Below, one piece after another: positions 27,168 to 35,418 of a stretch of DNA of 64,000 nucleotides (positions within the stretch are counted from its first letter, which is position 1; each line of letters begins with the position of its first letter). Both the position numbers and the translations under genes were made by a program. The notes under the pieces are model-generated. The model saw only the letters and a list, made by a program, of their open reading frames with translations, had not been told where the DNA came from and searched no databases. The DNA comes from Pseudomonas capsici (GTDB lineage Bacteria > Pseudomonadota > Gammaproteobacteria > Pseudomonadales > Pseudomonadaceae), in assembly GCF_017165765.1 (NCBI RefSeq), contig NZ_JAFGZD010000013.1, forward strand, positions 89,219 through 153,218, written 5' to 3'.

Positions 27168-28649
27168 TCAGGCTATGGCAGCCAGCAGCTTTTCCCATTC
27201 CTTGTTTTCTTTCTTGGAAACGCCACCGAGCAGATCGACGGCCTGACGCAGGCGGAAACGGGTCAGGTCCGGCCCGAGGATTTCCATCGCATCGAGCACG
27301 GAGACAGAGCTGGCCTGCCCGGTGATCGCCGCAAACATCAACGGCATGGCATCACGCAGCTTCAGTTCCAGATGATCGACCACCGCTTGTATGCAGCCGG
27401 TAATCGGATCTTTCTCCCACTGACGCAGGGATTCGAGCTTCCACAGGATCAACTGCATCAACTGGCGGACCTGATCGCCCGACAGTTTCTTGTGTTCGAA
27501 CAGCTTCACGTCCGGCGTCACGTCACCCGCGAAGAAGAAGCTGGCCAACGGAGCGATCTGGCTGAAGGTTTCGACGCGGCCCTGAACATGAGGCGCGATC
27601 TTCATCAGGTACTCGGGATTGAGCGCCCAGTTCTGCACCCGTGCAGCGAACTCTTCGACCGGCAACTCGCGCAGCCACTGGCCATTGAGCCAGGACAGCT
27701 TCTCGATATCGAATATCGGACCGCCCAGGGAGACGCGGGACAGATCGAAGTTATCGACCATTTCCTGCAGCGAGAACTTCTCGCGCTCGTCCGGCATCGA
27801 CCAGCCCATGCGCCCCAGGTAGTTGAGCATGGCCTCGGGCATGAAGCCCATGCGCTCGTAGAAGGTCACGGAAGTCGGGTTCTTGCGCTTGGACAGCTTG
27901 CTCTTGTCGGGGTTACGCAGCAGCGGCATGTAGCACAGTTGCGGCTTGTCCCAGCCGAAGTATTCGTAGAGCAGGATCAGTTTAGGCGCGGACGGCAGCC
28001 ACTCTTCGCCACGCAGCACATGGGTGATCCCCATCAGGTGGTCATCCACCACGTTGGCCAGGAAGTAAGTCGGCAGACCGTCGGTCTTCATCAGGACCTG
28101 CATGTCCATGCGATCCCACGGGATCTCCACCTCGCCACGCAGGATGTCCGGTACGACGCAAACGCCCTCGGTCGGCACTTTCATGCGGATGACGTGCGGC
28201 TCGCCTGCATCCAGGCGACGCTGTACTTCCTCTTTGGAAAGCAGCAGAGCGCGGCCGTCATAGCGTGGAGTCTCGCCCCTGGCCATCTGCTCGGCGCGCA
28301 TCTGGTCCAGCTCTTCGGCGGTGCAGAAGCACGGGAAGGCATGACCGAGATCGACCAGTTGCTGAGCGTACTTGCGATAGATATCGCCCCGCTCGCTCTG
28401 GCGATACGGACCATGCGGGCCGCCCACATCCGGACCTTCGCTCCACTCGATGCCCAGCCAGCGCAATGCATCGAAAATCTGCTGCTCGGACTCGCGGGTC
28501 GAACGCAACTGATCGGTATCTTCGATACGCAGGATGAACTCACCACCGTGCTGCTTGGCAAAGCAGTAATTGAAAAGCGCGATGTAGGCGGTGCCGACGT
28601 GAGGATCGCCAGTAGGTGATGGCGCAATGCGAGTGCGAACGGTGGTCAT
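27168..28649 (-). CDS. gltX: Glutamyl-tRNA synthetase
   Basis: Class I synthetase that charges tRNA-Glu, 493 residues. The ATP-site HIGH-type motif is in PSPTGDPHVGTAY, and the KMSKS-type loop is KLSKRKNP. The start at 28649 (MTTVRTRIAPSPTG) is the conserved one, and ten upstream residues in frame are not family-like. It lies upstream of four tRNA genes on the same strand, two of them its own tRNA-Glu substrate, although those have a separate promoter. Confidence 0.97.
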   Translation of the reverse strand: MTTVRTRIAPSPTGDPHVGTAYIALFNYCFAKQHGGEFILRIEDTDQLRSTRESEQQIFDALRWLGIEWSEGPDVGGPHGPYRQSERGDIYRKYAQQLVDLGHAFPCFCTAEELDQMRAEQMARGETPRYDGRALLLSKEEVQRRLDAGEPHVIRMKVPTEGVCVVPDILRGEVEIPWDRMDMQVLMKTDGLPTYFLANVVDDHLMGITHVLRGEEWLPSAPKLILLYEYFGWDKPQLCYMPLLRNPDKSKLSKRKNPTSVTFYERMGFMPEAMLNYLGRMGWSMPDEREKFSLQEMVDNFDLSRVSLGGPIFDIEKLSWLNGQWLRELPVEEFAARVQNWALNPEYLMKIAPHVQGRVETFSQIAPLASFFFAGDVTPDVKLFEHKKLSGDQVRQLMQLILWKLESLRQWEKDPITGCIQAVVDHLELKLRDAMPLMFAAITGQASSVSVLDAMEILGPDLTRFRLRQAVDLLGGVSKKENKEWEKLLAAIA

Positions 28650-28711
28650 GAAAAATTCCGAAATAGATCGATCAAGCACGGAATCTTAACAGGCGCTCCA
28701 GCGCGGGTAAA

Positions 28712-28739
28712 AGCTTCGCGGGCAAGCCCCCACCCACGA
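28712..28739. repeat. Degenerate REP element
   Basis: AGCTTCGCGGGCAAGCCCCC with following CACCCAC resembles the widespread Pseudomonas REP core (TTCGCGGGCAAGCC...CTCCCAC). It is a single copy between gltX and uvrB. Confidence 0.5.
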
Positions 28740-28799
28740 AACTGGCACAAGGCTGAAGTGGAAGGGGCCTTGACCGCGACATGCCCCCCCAATAGCCCA

Positions 28800-30815
28800 T
28801 CAAACCGCCAGCAACCGCTCCCGCAGCTTGGCGATCTCGTCGCGCATCTGCGCCGCGGCCTCGAACTCCAGATCGCGGGCCAACTGGTACATTTTCTCTT
28901 CCAGTTGACGAATGCGTTTGGTGATTTCGCTGGGCGAGCGCAATTCGTTTTCGTAGCGGGCATTTTCCTCGGCAGCCTTGGCCATGCCCTTGCGCTTCTT
29001 GCTGCGCGCACCCGGCACAGTCGCGCCTTCCATGATATCCGCCACATCCTTGACCACCCCCTTGGGCGTGATGCCATGGGCGACGTTATGGGCGATCTGC
29101 TTTTCACGACGCCGCTCGGTCTCGCCAATGGCCCGTTCCATGGAGCCGGTCATGCGATCGGCATAGAGAATCGCCCGGCCATTGAGGTTACGCGCAGCCC
29201 GACCGATGGTCTGGATCAGCGAACGTTCGGAACGCAGGAAACCTTCCTTGTCGGCATCCAGAATCGCCACCAGCGACACTTCGGGCATGTCCAGGCCTTC
29301 GCGCAGCAGGTTGATCCCCACCAGCACATCAAAGACGCCGAGACGCAGGTCACGGATAATCTCGACCCGCTCCACGGTGTCGACGTCCGAGTGCAGATAA
29401 CGGACCCGCACCCCATGGTCGCCCAGATAATCAGTCAGATCCTCGGCCATGCGCTTGGTCAGGGTCGTGACCAGCACCCGCTCCTCCAGCGCCACACGCT
29501 TGTTGATTTCCGACAGCAGATCATCGACCTGGGTCAGCGCCGGACGGATCTCGACCTGCGGGTCCACCAGCCCTGTCGGGCGCACCACCTGTTCGATGAC
29601 GCGCCCGGAGTGATCGGCCTCGTAAGGCCCGGGTGTCGCGGAAACGAAAATGGTCTGCGGACTGACCGCCTCCCACTCGTCGAAACGCATGGGCCGGTTG
29701 TCCAGTGCCGATGGCAGGCGGAAACCATACTCCACCAGGGTTTCCTTGCGCGAACGGTCACCTTTGTACATCGCACCGACCTGCGGCACGCTGACGTGGG
29801 ATTCGTCGATCACCAGCAAGGCGTCAGGCGGCAGATAGTCGTAAAGCGTGGGCGGCGGCGCACCCGCCGGGCGACCCGAGAGGTAGCGCGAGTAGTTTTC
29901 GATACCGTTGCAGTAACCCAGCTCCAGCATCATTTCCAGATCGAAACGTGTCCGTTGCTCAAGGCGCTGGGCTTCCAGCAGCTTATTGTGGGTGCGCATG
30001 TACTCCAGGCGCTCCTGCAACTCGACCTTGATGCCCTCCATCGCTTCGAGCAGCGTCTCGCGGGGCGTTACATAGTGACTCTTGGGGTAAAAGGTGAAAC
30101 GCGGCAGCTTGCGGATCACCTCCCCCGTCAGCGGATCGAAGGCCGACAGGCTTTCCACCTCATCGTCGAACAGTTCGACGCGGATCGCTTCCAGATCGGA
30201 CTCGGCCGGGTAGATATCGATCACATCGCCACGCACCCTAAAGGTCGCACGGGCGAAATCCATGTCGTTGCGGGTGTACTGCAGGTCCGCCAGACGACGC
30301 AGCAAGGCCCGCTGGTCGAGTTTGTCGCCACGATCGATATGCAAGACCATGCGCAGGTAGGTTTCCGGGCTGCCCAGACCGTAGATGCAGGACACCGTGG
30401 TGACGATAATCGCGTCCTTGCGCTCCAGCAGGGCCTTGGTCGCTGACAGCCGCATCTGCTCGATATGGTCGTTGATCGAAGCATCCTTCTCGATGAAGGT
30501 ATCCGACGACGGCACATAGGCTTCGGGCTGATAGTAGTCGTAATAAGAGACGAAATACTCCACCGCGTTGTTCGGGAAGAATGCCTTGAACTCGCCATAC
30601 AACTGGGCCGCCAGGGTCTTGTTCGGTGCCAGCACCAGAGTCGGGCGCTGTACCTGGGCAATGACGTTGGCGATGCTGAAGGTCTTGCCCGAGCCGGTCA
30701 CACCCAGCAGGGTCTGGTGCGCCAGACCTGCCTCGATCCCCTCCACCATCAGGCGGATGGCCTCGGGCTGATCGCCGGCTGGCTCAAAACGGGTGACGAG
30801 TTGAAACTCGGACAT
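28800..30815 (-). CDS. uvrB: Excinuclease ABC subunit B
   Basis: Damage-verifying helicase-like subunit of nucleotide excision repair, 671 residues, full length. Walker A is GVTGSGKT, the beta-hairpin is YYDYYQPEAY, DEAD-like box DESHV, helicase motif VI QTIGRAARN. The C-terminal UVR motif (about residues 630-668) binds UvrC. I searched the upstream region for a LexA box of the form CTG-N10-CAG and found no convincing one. Confidence 0.98.
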   Translation of the reverse strand: MSEFQLVTRFEPAGDQPEAIRLMVEGIEAGLAHQTLLGVTGSGKTFSIANVIAQVQRPTLVLAPNKTLAAQLYGEFKAFFPNNAVEYFVSYYDYYQPEAYVPSSDTFIEKDASINDHIEQMRLSATKALLERKDAIIVTTVSCIYGLGSPETYLRMVLHIDRGDKLDQRALLRRLADLQYTRNDMDFARATFRVRGDVIDIYPAESDLEAIRVELFDDEVESLSAFDPLTGEVIRKLPRFTFYPKSHYVTPRETLLEAMEGIKVELQERLEYMRTHNKLLEAQRLEQRTRFDLEMMLELGYCNGIENYSRYLSGRPAGAPPPTLYDYLPPDALLVIDESHVSVPQVGAMYKGDRSRKETLVEYGFRLPSALDNRPMRFDEWEAVSPQTIFVSATPGPYEADHSGRVIEQVVRPTGLVDPQVEIRPALTQVDDLLSEINKRVALEERVLVTTLTKRMAEDLTDYLGDHGVRVRYLHSDVDTVERVEIIRDLRLGVFDVLVGINLLREGLDMPEVSLVAILDADKEGFLRSERSLIQTIGRAARNLNGRAILYADRMTGSMERAIGETERRREKQIAHNVAHGITPKGVVKDVADIMEGATVPGARSKKRKGMAKAAEENARYENELRSPSEITKRIRQLEEKMYQLARDLEFEAAAQMRDEIAKLRERLLAV

Positions 30816-31171
30816 GACCTACCTCTTGATTCGTTTACGCCAAGGGTTCGTCTGCGCAGGCCATACCCGCAAAAACGAAATCACCGCCAACGCCCGATCC
30901 CGCCGGGAAAGACGTGCAGTGTTTGAAGTGATGCACTGTAGATGGAGCCATATACTCGTCTTTCAAGTCATGGATTGCATCACCGATTGGCGGTCGGTCA
31001 GACGAACGTCGTCCCCGGAGCCGGAAAAACCTCGAAAAAACCTGTCACAGCCTGTCGCTCCCCGGCCTGATGCTCTTTATACTGACTCCCCGTTTGTGCA
31101 CCGCTCTGGCGCATTGTGTTGGAGCATGCACTGCACTCCCCTTCACCCTTCATTCAGAGCTGCCGCAAACA
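30816..31171. other. Divergent uvrB / aminotransferase intergenic region
   Basis: 356 bases with no supported gene. A -10-like TATACT lies at 31078-31083, about 90 bases before the aminotransferase start, with no good -35 at the usual spacing. GTGCAGTG and GATGCACTG near 30915-30933 form a short imperfect inverted repeat. No LexA box or terminator is evident. Confidence 0.4.
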
Positions 31172-32368
31172 ATGAGCCTGTTCTCCGCTGTCGAAATGGC
31201 GCCCCGCGATCCGATCCTGGGTATCAACGAAGCATTCAACGCCGACACCCGCACCAACAAGGTCAACCTTGGAGTGGGCGTCTACTGTGACGAAGACGGG
31301 CGCATTCCACTGCTGCGCGCAGTTGCCGAAGCCGAGAAGATTCGCGTGGCACAACACGCACCTCGCGGCTATCTGCCAATCGACGGTATCTCGGCCTACG
31401 ATCTGGCCGTACAGAAACTGCTGCTGGGCGCCGACTCGCCATTGATCGCCTCGGGCCGCGTGCTGACCACCCAGTCCGTCGGTGGTACTGGCGCTCTGAA
31501 AATCGGTGCAGACTTCCTCAAGCGCCTGCTGCCCGATGCAGTAGTGGCCATCAGCGATCCAAGCTGGGAAAACCACCGCGCCCTGTTTGAAGCGGCGGGC
31601 TTCCCGGTCCAGGACTACCGCTACTACGATGCCCCGACCCACGACGTGAATCGTGCCGGCATGCTGGAAGACCTGCAGAACCTGCCGAACGGCTCCATCG
31701 TTGTGCTGCACGCCTGCTGCCACAACCCGACCGGTGTCGACCTGACCCTGGACGACTGGAAAAAGGTTCTGGAAGTGGTAAAAGCCAAGGGCCACGTACC
31801 CTTCCTGGACATGGCTTATCAAGGTTTCGGCAAAGGTATCGACGAAGATGCACTGGCTGTGCGCCTGTTCGCAGACTCGGGCCTGACCTTCTTTGCCTCC
31901 AGCTCGTTCTCCAAGTCCCTGTCGCTGTACGGCGAGCGTGTCGGCGCCCTGTCGATCATCACCGAATCGAAGGAAGAAACCGCCCGCGTCCTGTCCCAGG
32001 TCAAGCGCGTGATCCGCACCAACTACTCCAACCCGCCGACCCACGGCGCAATCATCTCTGCCGCAGTCCTCAACGACCCGGCCCTGCGTGCCATGTGGGA
32101 AGAAGAACTGGGCGAGATGCGCGTCCGTATCCACGGCATGCGCAAAGCCATGGTGGAACGTCTGGCCGATAACCCGGCCGGTCAGGACTTCAGCTTCGTT
32201 GGCCGTCAGTGCGGCATGTTCTCCTACTCGGGCCTGACCGCCGAACAGGCCCAGCGCCTGCGCAGCGAGTTCGGTATCTACGCACTGGATACCGGTCGTA
32301 TCTGCGTGGCAGCTCTGAACCAGAAGAACATCGACGCAGTATGTGACGCGATCAAGCAAGTGCTGTAA
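31172..32368 (+). CDS. tyrB: Aromatic amino acid aminotransferase (AspC/TyrB family)
   Basis: PLP-dependent class I aminotransferase, 398 residues, cytoplasmic. It begins MSLFSAVEMAPRDPILG, typical of the AspC/TyrB group. The Schiff-base Lys is in SSFSKSLSLYGERVG, the substrate-carboxylate Arg region is near FSYSGLTAEQ, and HACCHNPTG is the PLP ring-contact motif. The group acts on Tyr, Phe and Asp, and the aromatic label is the usual Pseudomonas assignment rather than something read directly. The start at 31172 is preferred over the 34-residue upstream extension. Confidence 0.92.
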   Translation: MSLFSAVEMAPRDPILGINEAFNADTRTNKVNLGVGVYCDEDGRIPLLRAVAEAEKIRVAQHAPRGYLPIDGISAYDLAVQKLLLGADSPLIASGRVLTTQSVGGTGALKIGADFLKRLLPDAVVAISDPSWENHRALFEAAGFPVQDYRYYDAPTHDVNRAGMLEDLQNLPNGSIVVLHACCHNPTGVDLTLDDWKKVLEVVKAKGHVPFLDMAYQGFGKGIDEDALAVRLFADSGLTFFASSSFSKSLSLYGERVGALSIITESKEETARVLSQVKRVIRTNYSNPPTHGAIISAAVLNDPALRAMWEEELGEMRVRIHGMRKAMVERLADNPAGQDFSFVGRQCGMFSYSGLTAEQAQRLRSEFGIYALDTGRICVAALNQKNIDAVCDAIKQVL

Positions 32369-32384
32369 TTCATCGCGACCAATG

Positions 32385-32420
32385 AAAGGGAGGCCAGGCA
32401 CATGTCTGGCCTCCCTTTTT
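32385..32420 (+). terminator. Intrinsic terminator of the aminotransferase gene
   Basis: A perfect 13-bp stem (AAAGGGAGGCCAG and its complement), an 8-base loop and a T run, 16 bases after the stop. Confidence 0.92.
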
Positions 32421-32558
32421 CATGCCTGCGATAAAAACACCTCAAGTTATCTCCAGGCACGCCGCTAAATCTTCCGTGGTTTTCCGGATGAAAACCCACA
32501 TGGACATGCAGACGACATCGGCTGCATCAGGATGTATTCAGGACAACACGGAGATTAC

Positions 32559-32975
32559 ATGAAGTTCAAATCTTTCAAACTCCCCCTCACCGCAGCCGCT
32601 CTGGCACTTTCGCTGAGCCCTCTGGCATCGATGGCCGCAGTCATTGAAGTCACCATGCAGAACAACACGCCAAAGACCTTGACGCTTGTTTCTTCGACCG
32701 GCGGTTTTCCTTCCGTACTGACACCTTTTCAGACCGTCACCTTCATCGCGCCATCGGGCTTCAGCAGCAGCGATGTGCGGGCCGATTATTCAAGCGGCCA
32801 GGTCACCGGCGGATGCAAGTTCCAGGCAGGCCACACCGAATACTCAAGCGGCCCGCAATACACCAGCAGCGCGACTGGCTATGGCCAGGTATCATCCGGT
32901 TTCTGCTATGAATACGTTACCAAGAAGTGGTCGAAGCCTTACAACTACAAAATCCATTTCATGATGTCGCAGTAA
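32559..32975 (+). CDS. Small secreted protein of unknown function
   Basis: A 138-residue protein I do not recognise. It begins with a standard Sec signal (MKFKSFKLPLTAAALALSLS, cleavage probably after ASMAA), giving a mature chain of about 110 residues rich in Ser, Thr, Tyr and Gly. Two Cys (GGCKF and GFCYE) could form a disulfide, and the alternating pattern suggests beta strands. GGAG lies 9 bases before the ATG at 32559, so I use this start. It has its own terminators on both sides and is monocistronic. It is probably periplasmic or extracellular. Confidence 0.75.
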   Translation: MKFKSFKLPLTAAALALSLSPLASMAAVIEVTMQNNTPKTLTLVSSTGGFPSVLTPFQTVTFIAPSGFSSSDVRADYSSGQVTGGCKFQAGHTEYSSGPQYTSSATGYGQVSSGFCYEYVTKKWSKPYNYKIHFMMSQ

Positions 32976-33002
32976 ATATCGACCAACGTCGACAAGTACA
33001 AC

Positions 33003-33036
33003 AAGGGAAGCAGGCACCAGTCTGACTTCCCTTTTT
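33003..33036 (+). terminator. Intrinsic terminator of the small secreted protein gene
   Basis: AAGGGAAG/CTTCCCTT stem, extended by CAG/CTG with one bulge, followed by TTTTT. Confidence 0.82.
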
Positions 33037-33109
33037 CATAGATATGCACCTGTATCACCGCAACGCTTTCACCATAAAAAACAACACAACAACCCGACGG
33101 CAGAGCACC

Positions 33110-34114
33110 ATGAAAAAGAAAGTCATCATTGATTCGGATATGGGCTGGGACGACGTTCTATCGATCTCCTATCTGATGAAAGACCCCACTGTTGAAATCA
33201 TTGGCTTGACCGTTACCGGTTGCGGCGAAACCAATCTGGGCTGGGGCATGATCATTGCCCAGCACTTGCTGGCCATCGGCAACAAACAGAACACACCGAT
33301 TGCAAGAGGCACGGAAACGCCACTGAAATACGAGAACAAGTTCCCTCAGGACTTCAAGAGCGACATGAATGACATCATGGGCCTGATCGGAAGCCTGAAC
33401 CCTGTGGAACTGCCTGTCATTTCTCCGCTGCCGGCCTGGGAATTTCTGTATGAAACCGTGAAAAACAGCAAGGACAAGATCACCATCCTGTCCCTGGGCG
33501 GCTTCACCAACATCGCCAGGATGCTGGAGCTCTGCAAACAGCCAGGCGACATCGCGATGATCGAAGAAATCTACGCCATGGCCGGCGCGGTGTATGTCGA
33601 CGGTAACGTGGCCGGGCTCAGCACCGCCAAACCCGAGTGGAACCAGGGCAGCCTCTACAGCAGCAACTACTACGCCGAATGGAACGTCTTTGTGGATGCC
33701 GTCGCGGCCAACAATGTATTCCAGTCACAGATCCCGATCACTCTGGTGCCACTGGACGTCTGCAATCAGGTCATTCTGGACCCCAGCTATTCGGAAAAGA
33801 TCAAGGCTCAGGACCCTGTGGCGACCCTGGTGCGCCAGGTGCTTGAAACCAAATCCGGCAGCCATGCCGAAGGCGGACTGCCGGTTCCGATCTTCGATCC
33901 GCTGGCGACCATGCTCATGGCCGGTGGCATCCCGTCCACCAGGACCGATGAGCAGTTTCTGTCCGTAGAAACGCAGCAGTCCGAGCAAGACAACCACTGC
34001 GGAAAGATCAAGGTTGAAACCAGCGGGTCGCGGAAAATCGCCTTTGTTCAGGGCGTTTCCCAAATGGCCTTCAGTGAAAACTTCGCCAGGGTCATCAATG
34101 GCCCGTTGAACTGA
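33110..34114 (+). CDS. Nucleoside hydrolase (inosine-uridine preferring family)
   Basis: A 334-residue enzyme that cleaves the N-glycosidic bond of ribonucleosides. The calcium-binding N-terminal motif DSDMGWDD matches the family DxDxxxDD signature, and FDPLATMLMAGG near the C-terminus fits the second metal/active-site region. No signal peptide is present from the ATG at 33110. The longer frame from 33044 has no better ribosome site. It has no partner genes, so salvage or defence against exogenous nucleosides are both possible. The substrate base is not readable. Confidence 0.88.
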   Translation: MKKKVIIDSDMGWDDVLSISYLMKDPTVEIIGLTVTGCGETNLGWGMIIAQHLLAIGNKQNTPIARGTETPLKYENKFPQDFKSDMNDIMGLIGSLNPVELPVISPLPAWEFLYETVKNSKDKITILSLGGFTNIARMLELCKQPGDIAMIEEIYAMAGAVYVDGNVAGLSTAKPEWNQGSLYSSNYYAEWNVFVDAVAANNVFQSQIPITLVPLDVCNQVILDPSYSEKIKAQDPVATLVRQVLETKSGSHAEGGLPVPIFDPLATMLMAGGIPSTRTDEQFLSVETQQSEQDNHCGKIKVETSGSRKIAFVQGVSQMAFSENFARVINGPLN

Positions 34115-34117
34115 ATG

Positions 34118-34149
34118 AAAAAAGAGCCTGATCAAGCATCAGGCTCTTT
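34118..34149 (+). terminator. Intrinsic terminator of the nucleoside hydrolase gene
   Basis: A 12-bp perfect stem (AAAGAGCCTGAT and complement) with a 5-base loop, 6 bases after the stop. The PvdS-type promoter of pvdR starts only 9 bases beyond it. Confidence 0.88.
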
Positions 34150-34157
34150 CCTCGACG

Positions 34158-34181
34158 TAAATTCCCGCCCGCGTTCCTCGT
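34158..34181 (+). promoter_or_regulatory. PvdS-type promoter of pvdRT-ompQ
   Basis: TAAAT (34158-34162), 16 bases, CGT (34179-34181). This matches the iron-starvation sigma factor consensus. pvdR starts 64 bases downstream. Confidence 0.85.
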
Positions 34182-34245
34182 TTAATGGACAGTTCCCGTG
34201 GCCGTCGCCTGCCGACGGGCTGAATTCTCCAAGCAGGAACCCTGC

Positions 34246-35418
34246 ATGAAACGCTCTCGACACCCTGGACGCGCCGTCCTTCTGGCGCTGTGCATGTTTC
34301 CGGTCATTGCCGTGTGTGCCTGGCAAATCATGCCTTCGGGCAACAACGATGCAGCCACCGCCCTCGTCACCCGCAGCGATATCCAAAGCAGCGTGACCGC
34401 ATTGGGCACTCTGCAACCGCGCAGCTATGTGGATGTGGGCTCCCAGGCCACCGGCCAGATCATGAAGATCCACGCGCAGGTCGGGGATCAGGTCAAGGAA
34501 GGTCAACTGCTGGTGGAGATCGATCCGTCCACGCAAAAGGCCCGGCTCGATGCCGCCCGCTACGCCATTGAAAACCTCAAGGCCCAGTTGCAGGAGCAGC
34601 GTGCCCTGCATGAGCTGGCGCAGCAAAAACAGCAACGCCAGCGCAGTCTGGCAGCCGGAGGCGCCACCCGCGCCGAAGATGTACAAGCCGCCGAATCCGA
34701 GTTTCGCGCCACCCAGGCACGGGTCGACATGTTCAAGGCACAGATTCTCCAGGCCCAGGCCAGTTTGCGCAGTGACGAAGCCGCACTGGGCTACACCCGC
34801 ATCTATGCGCCGATGTCCGGGACCGTGGTGGCACTGGATGCACGGGAAGGCCAGACCCTCAATGCCCAGCAGCAGACACCGCTGATCCTGCGCATCGCCC
34901 GGCTCTCGCCCATGACCGTCTGGGCCGAAGTGTCCGAGGCCGATATCGGCCATGTCAAACCCGGCATGAACGCCTACTTCACCACCCTGAGTGGCGGCAC
35001 ACGACGCTGGAACAGCACGGTACGGCAGATTCTTCCGGTACCGCCCAAGCCGCTGGAGCAGGCCAATCAGGGTGGCGGCAGCCCGAGCAGTTCAGGCAAG
35101 AGCGGCAGCGGTCGCGTGGTGCTCTATACCGTACTGCTGGATGTCGACAACGCCGACCAGGCACTGATGGCGGAAATGACCGCGCAGATCTTCTTTGTTG
35201 CCAACAGCGCCCAAAACACCCTGACCGCCCCGCTTGCCGCCCTCAAAAGCGGACCGCAGGCCGACCTGCAGACGGCACGAGTCGTCACCGCCAGCGGCGA
35301 CATACAGAACCGCGAGGTTCGTACCGGAATCAGCGACCGCCTGCGCGTGCAGATTCTCGAAGGGCTGAATGAAGGCGATCGGCTGTTGATCGGCCCGGCC
35401 ATCGGCAGCGGAGGCTGA
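34246..35418 (+). CDS. pvdR: Pyoverdine efflux adaptor (membrane fusion protein)
   Basis: Periplasmic adaptor of the PvdRT-OmpQ pump, which exports new and recycled pyoverdine. 390 residues. A single N-terminal membrane anchor (about residues 10-28) is followed by the biotinyl-lipoyl half-motifs, an alpha-helical hairpin (about 95-185, with heptad-like EQRALHELAQQKQQRQ) and beta-barrel domains. It is a MacA-type protein, assigned PvdR from its place before pvdT and ompQ. The start at 34246 follows AGGA; the frame from 34198 lacks a ribosome site. Iron control through the PvdS promoter upstream is expected. Confidence 0.93.
   Translation: MKRSRHPGRAVLLALCMFPVIAVCAWQIMPSGNNDAATALVTRSDIQSSVTALGTLQPRSYVDVGSQATGQIMKIHAQVGDQVKEGQLLVEIDPSTQKARLDAARYAIENLKAQLQEQRALHELAQQKQQRQRSLAAGGATRAEDVQAAESEFRATQARVDMFKAQILQAQASLRSDEAALGYTRIYAPMSGTVVALDAREGQTLNAQQQTPLILRIARLSPMTVWAEVSEADIGHVKPGMNAYFTTLSGGTRRWNSTVRQILPVPPKPLEQANQGGGSPSSSGKSGSGRVVLYTVLLDVDNADQALMAEMTAQIFFVANSAQNTLTAPLAALKSGPQADLQTARVVTASGDIQNREVRTGISDRLRVQILEGLNEGDRLLIGPAIGSGG

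Noticed and set aside
30816..31171. LexA (SOS) box upstream of uvrB
   Set aside because: No CTG-N10-CAG with the expected AT-rich core was found. Partial CTGT words do not have the second half-site.
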